This document shows, one piece after another, positions 1 to 5,585 of a DNA stretch of 6,021 nucleotides. A model generated the notes under the pieces. That model ran no database searches. It saw only the letters and a program-made list of their open reading frames with translations, and was not told the DNA's origin. Positions within the stretch are counted from its first letter, which is position 1, and each line of letters begins with the position of its first letter. The position numbers were made by a program, and so were the translations under genes. The DNA is taken from assembly GCA_030039995.1 (NCBI GenBank), contig JASHUL010000117.1, positions 1-6,021 on the forward strand, in the 5' to 3' direction. The DNA is from Thermoplasmata archaeon (GTDB lineage Archaea > Thermoplasmatota > Thermoplasmata > Lutacidiplasmatales > UBA184).

Positions 1-1239
1 GGTGGAGGAGAACGACTCGTTGCAGAGCAGGAAGCATCCCGAGCGGGCGCGGTCGGCGATCTGACTCATTCGCTTGAGCTCCTCGTCGAACTTCCCGCCT
101 TCCATCGCGGCGTCCTCCTCGCGCTTGAAGTGGGTGAACATGCCGAGACCGACGCTCGCCGACATCCGTTGGGCGGGGACGAACATTCCGGCCTGCAACA
201 TCAGGAGCGAGAGTCCGAGCGCCCGAAGGAAGGTCGACTTCCCTCCCTCGTTGGCGCCGGTGATGACCACGAGGCGGGCGCCGTCCGCCCGGAGGTCGTT
301 GGGGACGACCGTTCGGTCGGACGAAAGTGCGAAGCAGACCTCGTAGAGACCCTCGGCGCTCAGAGCGCTGCCCGCGATGGGGAGCGGAGTCGGCCAACCG
401 ACGGCGAGCCCGGCGGACGTGAGACGGGAGCGTAGTCGAAGACAACCGAGGTAGAAGCCGATCTCGGATCGCAGCAGCGCGAAAAACCGTTGGACGTGTC
501 CGACCGAACGTTCGATCGCGGCGGCCGTGCTCGCGATGCCGCGATTCTGGAACTCCCGTAGCGCTCGGTGCCCGGACTCGTCGCGTTCGGCGATCTCGAA
601 CGAGTAGGGTGTTCGGCGACGCCGGAACAGCCGCTCTGACCACGACCGGCGGGCCGAGCGTGGGGTGCGGAGGACGGGGTCCATCCCTTTGTTGCCCCGA
701 CCGAGCCGAACGCTGATCAGGGCCGAGGGGGGATACTCTAGCCGAGCGACGTGACCCTCAGCCTCCGCAAAGAATTGGGCGTCCAGCTCGCGATCGATGG
801 AATCGAAAAGTTGGCGGAAGGCGGCGGATCGGAAGTGGCTGCGATGCGTCTCGACGGTCGTACGCAGCTGTCGCATGAGCGGAAGAAGCAGCTTGAGGAG
901 CCGGACCGACCGATAGAGGACCGAGTCCGCGCTGTCGCCGAACCCCCACGCATCCCGCTCCGCTTGATGGGCTAGTACGGCCAACCGGTAGAGTTCCTCC
1001 GCGACGCCCGGGTTCTGGACGCAGTCGGCGAGGACCTCCTGACGGTAGCGGATCACCGCCGGATCCGAGACGCTGTGGAGCACCACCGTCTGGACGACCG
1101 GCCGAAGATACTCGTCCTCGCCGGCCATCGCACCGAACAGGGTCGCCAGCGACAGGTCCTGGACCAGTTCCTCCCAGCGGTCGAGGGGTGGGAGCTTGGG
1201 GTCGAAATCCCGATCCGGCCAGAGTAGGCGCGGGATCAT
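1..1239 (-). CDS. MutS-related ATPase B (MutS-like clamp/ATPase protein, C-terminus cut off by window edge)
   Basis: The frame opens with ATG at 1239-1237 and stays open for 413 codons to base 1, so the C-terminus is missing. Residues 1-300 are mostly helical, like the MutS core/lever/clamp region, with a conserved-looking LGRGNKG segment near the middle. The ATPase domain follows: Walker A GANEGGKST (Lys334), a downstream FTHFKREEDAAMEGGKFDEE stretch in the position of the MutS Q-loop/ABC-signature region, and the Walker B end LLCNESFSST (Asn407-Glu408), where canonical MutS has Asp-Glu. No N-terminal mismatch-recognition domain is visible, so this is not repair MutS itself. It matches an uncharacterised MutS family I recall from many bacteria, often next to a second MutS-like gene, as here. 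The start overlaps the upstream stop in ATGA, implying translational coupling; GGTGG at 1248-1244 may help initiation. About 100 or more residues probably lie beyond the window. Expected role: ATP-driven DNA- or protein-binding clamp; the substrate is unknown. Confidence 0.9.
   Translation of the reverse strand, partial: MIPRLLWPDRDFDPKLPPLDRWEELVQDLSLATLFGAMAGEDEYLRPVVQTVVLHSVSDPAVIRYRQEVLADCVQNPGVAEELYRLAVLAHQAERDAWGFGDSADSVLYRSVRLLKLLLPLMRQLRTTVETHRSHFRSAAFRQLFDSIDRELDAQFFAEAEGHVARLEYPPSALISVRLGRGNKGMDPVLRTPRSARRSWSERLFRRRRTPYSFEIAERDESGHRALREFQNRGIASTAAAIERSVGHVQRFFALLRSEIGFYLGCLRLRSRLTSAGLAVGWPTPLPIAGSALSAEGLYEVCFALSSDRTVVPNDLRADGARLVVITGANEGGKSTFLRALGLSLLMLQAGMFVPAQRMSASVGLGMFTHFKREEDAAMEGGKFDEELKRMSQIADRARSGCFLLCNESFSST
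1236..1239 (-). other. ATGA stop/start overlap coupling the two MutS-like genes
   Basis: On the minus strand ATG (1239-1237) of MutS-like B overlaps TGA (1238-1236) of MutS-like A. This arrangement usually means translational coupling and near-equal production of the two products, fitting subunits of one complex. Confidence 0.85.
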
Positions 1240-3020
1240 GGCGCCACCCGACTCCGGAGGCGATCGTAGGTGAGCCCGTACTTTCGTGCCAGCGTCGTCG
1301 CGTACGCGCGTCCGTCCGCCGGCTGCCGCAACAGTCGAAACGTACGGGTCTCGGGATCGTCGGGCGAAACTTGGCTCACGACGCTGACGGTCTCGGGGCC
1401 CAGGGTCGACAGCTCGTCCAAGAATGTCACGTAGACGCAGAGCGCATCGCGGGCACGGATCACGTCCAGCACCTTGCGACCCAGGAACAGGGCATCGTGG
1501 ACGGTGGCCGAAGCGAACGTCTCGTTGAGAATGATAACGCTGCGCTCGGTCGCGTCCCGGAAGATCTCGCGTACCCGTACGAGCTCGTCCATCAATTTGC
1601 CTCGCATCTCGGTCAGTCGCTCGACGCGTTCGAAATGGGTGAAGATGCGGTCGCTGAGGTAGAGCCGGGCCGAGGTCCCGGGGATCGGTCCGCCGAGCCG
1701 TGCGAGGTAATGGAGCTGACCGAACATGCGAGCGAAGGTGGTCTTTCCGCCGTTGTTCGGGCCCGAAACGACCGCGACCCGCTCCGCACCAGTGAGCTGT
1801 ACGTCGTTGACGACGACCGGCACACCGTGCTTCACCAGCTTCTGCGCGAGCGCCAGGTCGTACGCCTCGCGCACCTCGACCTGCTTCGAGCGGTCCGATA
1901 CCTCGGGATAGCAGAAGCCGAGGCCCGCGGCGCGGAAGCGGTGCACCAGCTCCAGATACGCGAGGTAGAACTCGACCTCGCGGTCGAACCGGACCAACAC
2001 CGGATCGGCGAAATTCGCGTGGCGGACGGGGAATCCTCGGAGCGTGCCGAAGACGTCAGGGAAGAGTCGCGCGACCCGCTCCTGGATCTGTTCCTCGACC
2101 GAGTCCATGTCCTCCCAGTCGGTGCGCCGGAACTGTCGGTTCGGGTCGACCCCTCGCGGGAAACGACGGAAGGTCGCTTCGATCTCCGAACCGTAGTCCA
2201 CCTCTCCGGAGTAAGGACCGACCGTCACCCGGCTGCCTTCGACGAACACGCAGTAAGTGACCTCGTCGAGCTGGGAGGCCAGCCGATGAACGTCCGCGCT
2301 CAGCCCCTGGAACCTATCGGAAGCGACGTACGTTCGAACGTGGTCGAGCAGCGAGCGCAAACCGTCGGAGCGAGGCGTCCCGACGTCCAGTTCACGGACG
2401 AACACTGGAACGGCCCGACAGTACTCCCGCGCGGCGTCGAGGTGCCAGCGGGCCCGTTGGGTCTCGTTGTGCAACTTCTCGGCGAAGCCGAGCGCCCGGC
2501 GCATCCACCGCATCGCGCCGGCGAACGACTCCACCGCGGCGCGAACCGGATCCGACTCGAGGTCGCGAAACACGCCCTGCCGGTACGTGAGCGTATCGAG
2601 ATCCCCGAGGGGGGCGGACAGTAGGGGTCCGAGATCATACTCCTCTCGCCCTTTCACGAGGGCCGAGATCACCTGATCCAGATTGAGGTCCGAGAGAACC
2701 TGGGGTTCGGCCGGTGTTGGGAGTCGTCCTGCGTCCAGGAAAAGGATGCTGCCGAATCCCTCCCCGGACGGGTTCCGCACCGGGGCGCGACGAGCGGCGA
2801 CCTCTCGAATAGCGGAGAGTTTCCGAGGGCCCGCGCCCGAACTCGAAGGGTCGGGAGATACGGCACCGCTGTCGATGGCCGGCTCCGAGGCCGACCCCGC
2901 GAGAAGCTCGCGTTGGGCGCCCCGGCGGACCCGAGCCATGAGCGGCTCTCCCTGGGGGACTGTCGTCGTCGCGGACCCGAAAGCCGGAGGCATCCGGTTC
3001 CCCGGAATCTCATCGTCCAT
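1236..3020 (-). CDS. MutS-related ATPase A (MutS-like clamp/ATPase protein, 594 aa)
   Basis: This is a complete gene. Residues 1-85 are a low-complexity Ala/Ser/Pro/Arg-rich tail, probably disordered. Residues 88-400 are a mainly helical MutS-type core/clamp region, including the segments SILFLDAGRL and SDLNLDQV and a central acidic-aromatic part. The ATPase domain has Walker A SGPNNGGKTT (Lys426), a Q-loop/signature region around RIFTHFERVE (459-468) and RGKLMDEL, and Walker B VIILNETFASAT with Asn499-Glu500 instead of Asp-Glu. Residues 530-536 read YVTFLDE where MutS proteins have a Thr-His switch motif, so the His is replaced by Phe. The C-terminal part aligns by eye with the end of the MutS ATPase domain. 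No mismatch-binding domain is seen. The gene sits 12 bases after the dynamin-like gene and its stop overlaps the start of MutS-like B, so the two MutS-like subunits are probably co-translated and heterodimeric. The start at 3020 has GGAG six bases upstream; Met28 (2939) is a credible alternative that also has a good SD. Confidence 0.93.
   Translation of the reverse strand: MDDEIPGNRMPPAFGSATTTVPQGEPLMARVRRGAQRELLAGSASEPAIDSGAVSPDPSSSGAGPRKLSAIREVAARRAPVRNPSGEGFGSILFLDAGRLPTPAEPQVLSDLNLDQVISALVKGREEYDLGPLLSAPLGDLDTLTYRQGVFRDLESDPVRAAVESFAGAMRWMRRALGFAEKLHNETQRARWHLDAAREYCRAVPVFVRELDVGTPRSDGLRSLLDHVRTYVASDRFQGLSADVHRLASQLDEVTYCVFVEGSRVTVGPYSGEVDYGSEIEATFRRFPRGVDPNRQFRRTDWEDMDSVEEQIQERVARLFPDVFGTLRGFPVRHANFADPVLVRFDREVEFYLAYLELVHRFRAAGLGFCYPEVSDRSKQVEVREAYDLALAQKLVKHGVPVVVNDVQLTGAERVAVVSGPNNGGKTTFARMFGQLHYLARLGGPIPGTSARLYLSDRIFTHFERVERLTEMRGKLMDELVRVREIFRDATERSVIILNETFASATVHDALFLGRKVLDVIRARDALCVYVTFLDELSTLGPETVSVVSQVSPDDPETRTFRLLRQPADGRAYATTLARKYGLTYDRLRSRVAP
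2948..2953 (-). promoter_or_regulatory. Alternative ribosome binding site for MutS-like A (Met28 start)
   Basis: AGGGAG on the minus strand ends eight bases before an in-frame ATG at 2939-2937 (Met28). This would give a 567-residue protein lacking the first 27 residues. It competes with the GGAG/ATG pair at 3020; the sequence alone does not decide between them. Confidence 0.4.
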
Positions 3021-3026
3021 CGAGGG

Positions 3027-3030
3027 CTCC
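3027..3030 (-). promoter_or_regulatory. Ribosome binding site for MutS-like A (upstream start)
   Basis: On the minus strand GGAG lies six bases before ATG 3020, just after the dynamin-like stop at 3033. It supports the long form of MutS-like A and reinitiation from the upstream gene. Confidence 0.6.
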
Positions 3031-3032
3031 GC

Positions 3033-4787
3033 TCACGCCTTCGCGCGCTCCGTCTCGGCGGACCGCTCGATCTCCGCGACCCTCCGCCGCAGGAGTTCCA
3101 TCTGCTCGATCCACGACGCGTTCGCCTCGCGGCCTTCCGTTTGGCGTCGCTGGCCCTCGCTCAGCGCCGACCCGAGCGCCCGAACGTCCCGTTCCAGCTG
3201 CTCGGCGGCGTGCGATCGGAGCCGCTCCCAGGATCTTTCGAGCCGTTCGATGAGGTCGCTGGCGAGACGACCCGATTGCGCGTCCAGCTCTTCTTGCACG
3301 ATTCGGGAGAGTCGGGAGCGCAACCGCCGTCGCATGAGCCCCGACGGCAGCAGTAGAGCGGTCTGGCCGGCCATCGTTCCCTCGTACATCCGTTCCACGC
3401 GGTCGCTGTAGTTCTCGGATCCGACCAGGGACCCGTCGACGGCGAGCTCGGGAAGCGCGATGCCGAACTCGCGGGCGACCAGACGGTCGAGGTCGACGAG
3501 CCATCGTGTCAACCGGGACGCGAACTCGGCGGCGATGCGGTCGAGCTCGAGCTTCAACTGCGTCGCGAGGGACTCGCGGACGCTACCGACCACCGCACGG
3601 ACTTCCTTCTGCAGCTCCTCTTCGAAGCGGTGCACCACGCTGCTCGCAGTCCCCCCGCGGTCGTCGGCGAGGCGACGACCGAGTTTCTCCACGATCTCGG
3701 AGGCTCGAGGTTCCAGAAGCCGCCCGGGCTCGGTCTGCATCCGGCGCGAGAAAGTTGCGACGTCTTCGCGGAGCATCGACTGGGTCGCACGGTACTCCGA
3801 TCGAACGGTCGCGATCCCGTCCTCGAGGCGCTGTAAGCGTGCCGCGAACTCCTCCCGGCTGAGGTGAGAGGAAGACACCGCAAGGTCGATCATCCCGCGA
3901 ATTCTCTCGGCGTAGTTTCGCGTCCGTCGCTCGACCACCCGACCCACGCTGGCCGCACGTTCCGGACCGACGAAGCGGTGAATGTCCTCCCAAAGTGCGA
4001 GCAGGCCGGATTGGGCGAGTCCGTCGGAGCTTCCCGACCGCGCCGCCTCGAGGGCTTGTTTCGCCGACACGGGATAGAGCCGGACGTTCTCGAAGCCGCA
4101 ACGGCCCTCGAGGATGCCCTTCAGGTAAGCCGAGAGGTCGCCCAGTTCCTCCGGCGTGAGGAGGTCGGACTTGTTGAGCACGAAGAAGAACCGGGTGGCA
4201 TGGGACGAAACCTCGGCGAGGAAATCGACCTCGTTCGCGGTGATGGACGGGTCGGGAGAGAGGACAAAGATCGCGGCGTCGGCCCGCGGCAGCATCGCTC
4301 GGGCCGCCGCCGTGTTCGCGTCGTGGGGGGAACCGATCCCGGGGCAATCGACGAACGCGATCCCTTCCGCCCAGCCGGGAAGCGGCATGGAGATCTCGAC
4401 TTCGACGACCCCCCGGCGATTTCCGGGATTCCGGCGCTCGCTGACGAACTCTTCGATCCCTTCGACCGGCAAGGCGAGCACTTCACCGTTCGACTCCGTC
4501 ACCCGGGCAGACTTCGGGCCACGGACAAGGCGCGTCGCAACCGCGGTGAGCGGGAGGACGCCCGTGGGAAAGACGCGTTCGCCGGCGAAGGCGTTGAGCA
4601 GGCTGGACTTGCCCCGTTTGAACTGCCCTAGTACCGCGATGGTCAACGCGCCGCGGGCGAGCGCGCCCTCGACACGGCCGAGTTCGTCCCGGAGATCCGG
4701 ATAACCCGCGGTCGATGCGACCTCAGCGAGCGCCCGTAGCGGACTCTGGGCGAGCTGCGGTGCTACGGCCGTGGCCGCTGGCGACAT
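3033..4787 (-). CDS. Bacterial dynamin-like GTPase (584 aa)
   Basis: This is a dynamin-superfamily GTPase. The G domain spans roughly residues 48-275: G1 GQFKRGKSS (54-62, Lys60), a G2 threonine in PLTAV (Thr81), G3 DCPG (147-150), G4 NKSD (205-208) and a G5-like SAK (241-243). Residues 280-460 are long charged helices, as in dynamin neck/trunk bundles. Residues 470-487 (from GTMAG through LLLPSGLM to the following arginines) form a short hydrophobic patch flanked by basic residues, the expected place for a membrane-binding paddle. Residues 490-584 return as amphipathic helices that should pack back on the trunk. The length is usual for single-G-domain bacterial dynamin-like proteins. Such proteins bind or remodel membranes on GTP hydrolysis. 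ATG 4787 is the only sensible start, because an in-frame TGA lies a few codons upstream. It heads the operon with the two MutS-like genes. There is no true transmembrane helix, so membrane attachment is inferred. Confidence 0.93.
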   Translation of the reverse strand: MSPAATAVAPQLAQSPLRALAEVASTAGYPDLRDELGRVEGALARGALTIAVLGQFKRGKSSLLNAFAGERVFPTGVLPLTAVATRLVRGPKSARVTESNGEVLALPVEGIEEFVSERRNPGNRRGVVEVEISMPLPGWAEGIAFVDCPGIGSPHDANTAAARAMLPRADAAIFVLSPDPSITANEVDFLAEVSSHATRFFFVLNKSDLLTPEELGDLSAYLKGILEGRCGFENVRLYPVSAKQALEAARSGSSDGLAQSGLLALWEDIHRFVGPERAASVGRVVERRTRNYAERIRGMIDLAVSSSHLSREEFAARLQRLEDGIATVRSEYRATQSMLREDVATFSRRMQTEPGRLLEPRASEIVEKLGRRLADDRGGTASSVVHRFEEELQKEVRAVVGSVRESLATQLKLELDRIAAEFASRLTRWLVDLDRLVAREFGIALPELAVDGSLVGSENYSDRVERMYEGTMAGQTALLLPSGLMRRRLRSRLSRIVQEELDAQSGRLASDLIERLERSWERLRSHAAEQLERDVRALGSALSEGQRRQTEGREANASWIEQMELLRRRVAEIERSAETERAKA

Positions 4788-4792
4788 GGGAA

Positions 4793-4797
4793 CCCCT
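4793..4797 (-). promoter_or_regulatory. Probable ribosome binding site of the dynamin-like gene
   Basis: AGGGG on the minus strand lies five bases before ATG 4787. It is a moderate Shine-Dalgarno match, and the start is independently fixed by an in-frame upstream TGA. Confidence 0.45.
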
Positions 4798-4852
4798 GGT
4801 AGGAGCCATCATCCGCGGAGCGGCAGTTCCGGCGGGCCCCATCGCCGACCGG

Positions 4853-5080
4853 TCAACTTGGCGCTACGCCTAATAGGCTTTGCGAACGCCTCCGCGTGAG
4901 GAACTCTTCGTAGCTCCGGTCGTAGAGCGAGAAATCGATCCTCCCCCCTCGAGCGCCTCGCCGTTGGCGAAGGTTGTGTCTCGGCCCGGCGCGCGCGAGG
5001 TAAGGCGGGTTTCGGGCTTCGGCAGCGAGAAGCGATCGCAAGATACTGCCCCGATTCTTGAGGGTCGCCGAATCGAACAT
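4853..5080 (-). CDS. Doubtful small ORF, 75 codons, upstream of the dynamin-like gene
   Basis: A minus-strand frame starts at ATG 5080-5078 (a longer frame continues upstream as the antisense of the acetyltransferase) and ends with TGA at 4853. The product would be Arg-rich and basic, with protein-like pieces such as RGSILRSLLAAEA and RIDFSLYDRSYEEFL. It would lie on the operon strand, 65 bases before the dynamin-like start, and overlap the acetyltransferase start head to head. There is no good SD, third-position GC looks lower than in the real genes, and I recognise no family. It may be chance or the remnant of a gene. Confidence 0.2.
   Translation of the reverse strand: MFDSATLKNRGSILRSLLAAEARNPPYLARAGPRHNLRQRRGARGGRIDFSLYDRSYEEFLTRRRSQSLLGVAPS
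4868..4878. promoter_or_regulatory. Short AT-centred palindrome, possible operator or promoter element
   Basis: GCCTAATAGGC is a five-base inverted repeat around a single A, and one of the few AT-rich spots in the window. It lies about 80 bases upstream of the dynamin-like start, a plausible place for an operator. On the minus strand its TATTAG could serve as a -10-like or archaeal TATA-like core. A palindrome this short can occur by chance, and it would fall inside the doubtful small frame if that is real. Confidence 0.25.
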
Positions 5081-5084
5081 GTCG

Positions 5085-5513
5085 ATGAAGGTCCGCGGGT
5101 TCGAAGCCAAGGATGAGCTAGCCGTAGTGGAACTGTGGTCGCGATGTGGCCTGATCCGTCCGACGAACGACCCCCACGCGGACGTCCAGCGAAAGCTTCG
5201 GGTCCGGCCGGACCTTTTCCTCGTCGGGGTTCTCGACGGCGAGATCGTGGCTTCGGTCATGGCCGGATACGAGGGTCATCGGGGATGGCTCAACTACGTC
5301 GCCGTCGATCCGGCGCACCAGCGACAGGGCCTGGGGAAGGCGATCGTTGCCCACGCCGAAGCCCGCCTACGGGAGTCCGGCTGTCCGAAGATCAACCTTC
5401 AAGTGCGCACAGGCAACAAACCGGCGATCGACTTCTGGGAGCGCATCGGATACGCCCGAGACGACGTAGTCAGCATGGGCAAGCGACTCGCGAACGACCG
5501 ACCTCCGCCTTGA
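5085..5513 (+). CDS. ypeA: GNAT-family N-acetyltransferase, YpeA-like (142 aa)
   Basis: This is a single-domain GNAT enzyme that transfers an acetyl group from acetyl-CoA to an amine; the acceptor is unknown. The acetyl-CoA pyrophosphate-binding motif is HQRQGLGKA (residues 78-86, the RxxGxG/A loop), preceded by the beta-4 strand LNYVAVDP. The pattern along the chain (MKVRGFEAKD, LWSRCGLIRP then NDP, GYEGHRG, GCPKINLQVR, FWERIGYARDD, SMGKRL) closely follows E. coli YpeA as I remember it, and the length is the same. ATG 5085 is chosen because MKVR aligns with the family N-terminus. ATG 5079 would add only Met-Ser, and a TTG at 5058 would add nine residues unlike the family. No strong SD precedes either ATG; the nearest purine run (GAGGG, 5060-5064) is rather far from both. 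It is divergent from the dynamin-like gene and convergent with the carbonic anhydrase, so it is probably monocistronic. Confidence 0.92.
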   Translation: MKVRGFEAKDELAVVELWSRCGLIRPTNDPHADVQRKLRVRPDLFLVGVLDGEIVASVMAGYEGHRGWLNYVAVDPAHQRQGLGKAIVAHAEARLRESGCPKINLQVRTGNKPAIDFWERIGYARDDVVSMGKRLANDRPPP

Positions 5514-5519
5514 CCGGTC

Positions 5520-5585
5520 GAGAGAAAGTGATCCCTGTCCGGAGGCCCGGCGTTCTCCGCCGACGTCTCTCAGGTCAGGTCACTT
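5520..5585. terminator. Possible bidirectional stem-loop between convergent genes
   Basis: The space between the two stops contains nested complementary segments: AAGTGA (5526-5531) with TCACTT (5580-5585), GAGAGA (5520-5525) with TCTCTC (5566-5571), and CGGCG (5548-5552) with CGCCG (5558-5562). The first two are alternatives rather than one hairpin. There is no T tract on either strand, so intrinsic termination is only weakly supported, though convergent genes make some termination signal likely. The right arm runs into the end of the carbonic anhydrase gene. Confidence 0.25.

Larger units (their letters stand above)
4788..5084. other. Divergent intergenic region (297 bases)
   Basis: This separates the dynamin-like gene (minus) from the acetyltransferase (plus) and must hold the promoters of both. 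I see no convincing -35/-10 pair on either strand. It contains the palindrome at 4868-4878 and a doubtful small minus-strand frame (4853-5080). No tRNA, repeat array or mobile-element end was recognised. Confidence 0.6.

Noticed and set aside
1..1239. Calling these genes mutS (mismatch repair)
   Set aside because: Neither protein has the N-terminal mismatch-recognition domain with its Phe-x-Glu motif, both are much shorter than the roughly 850-residue repair MutS, and the Walker B residues differ.
1188..2624. Plus-strand open frame of 478 codons opposite MutS-like A and B
   Set aside because: It lies antisense to clear MutS-like ATPase domains, gives a His/Arg/Glu/Val-rich product with no recognisable motif, and is a common mirror artefact in GC-rich genes.
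3583..4347. Minus-strand frame of 254 codons within the dynamin-like gene
   Set aside because: It is an Arg/Pro/Gly-rich shifted frame of the same gene; the correct frame is continuous and carries all the GTPase motifs, so there is no frameshift.
3864..4631. Plus-strand open frame of 255 codons opposite the dynamin-like gene
   Set aside because: It is antisense to the G domain, whose G1, G3 and G4 motifs fix the minus-strand frame; the translation is Arg/Gly-rich with no family features.
5088..5115. GGTTCGAAGCC, resembling the T-arm of a tRNA
   Set aside because: The flanking bases do not form the five-base T stem, no acceptor or anticodon arm can be drawn, and the segment encodes the conserved N-terminus of the acetyltransferase.
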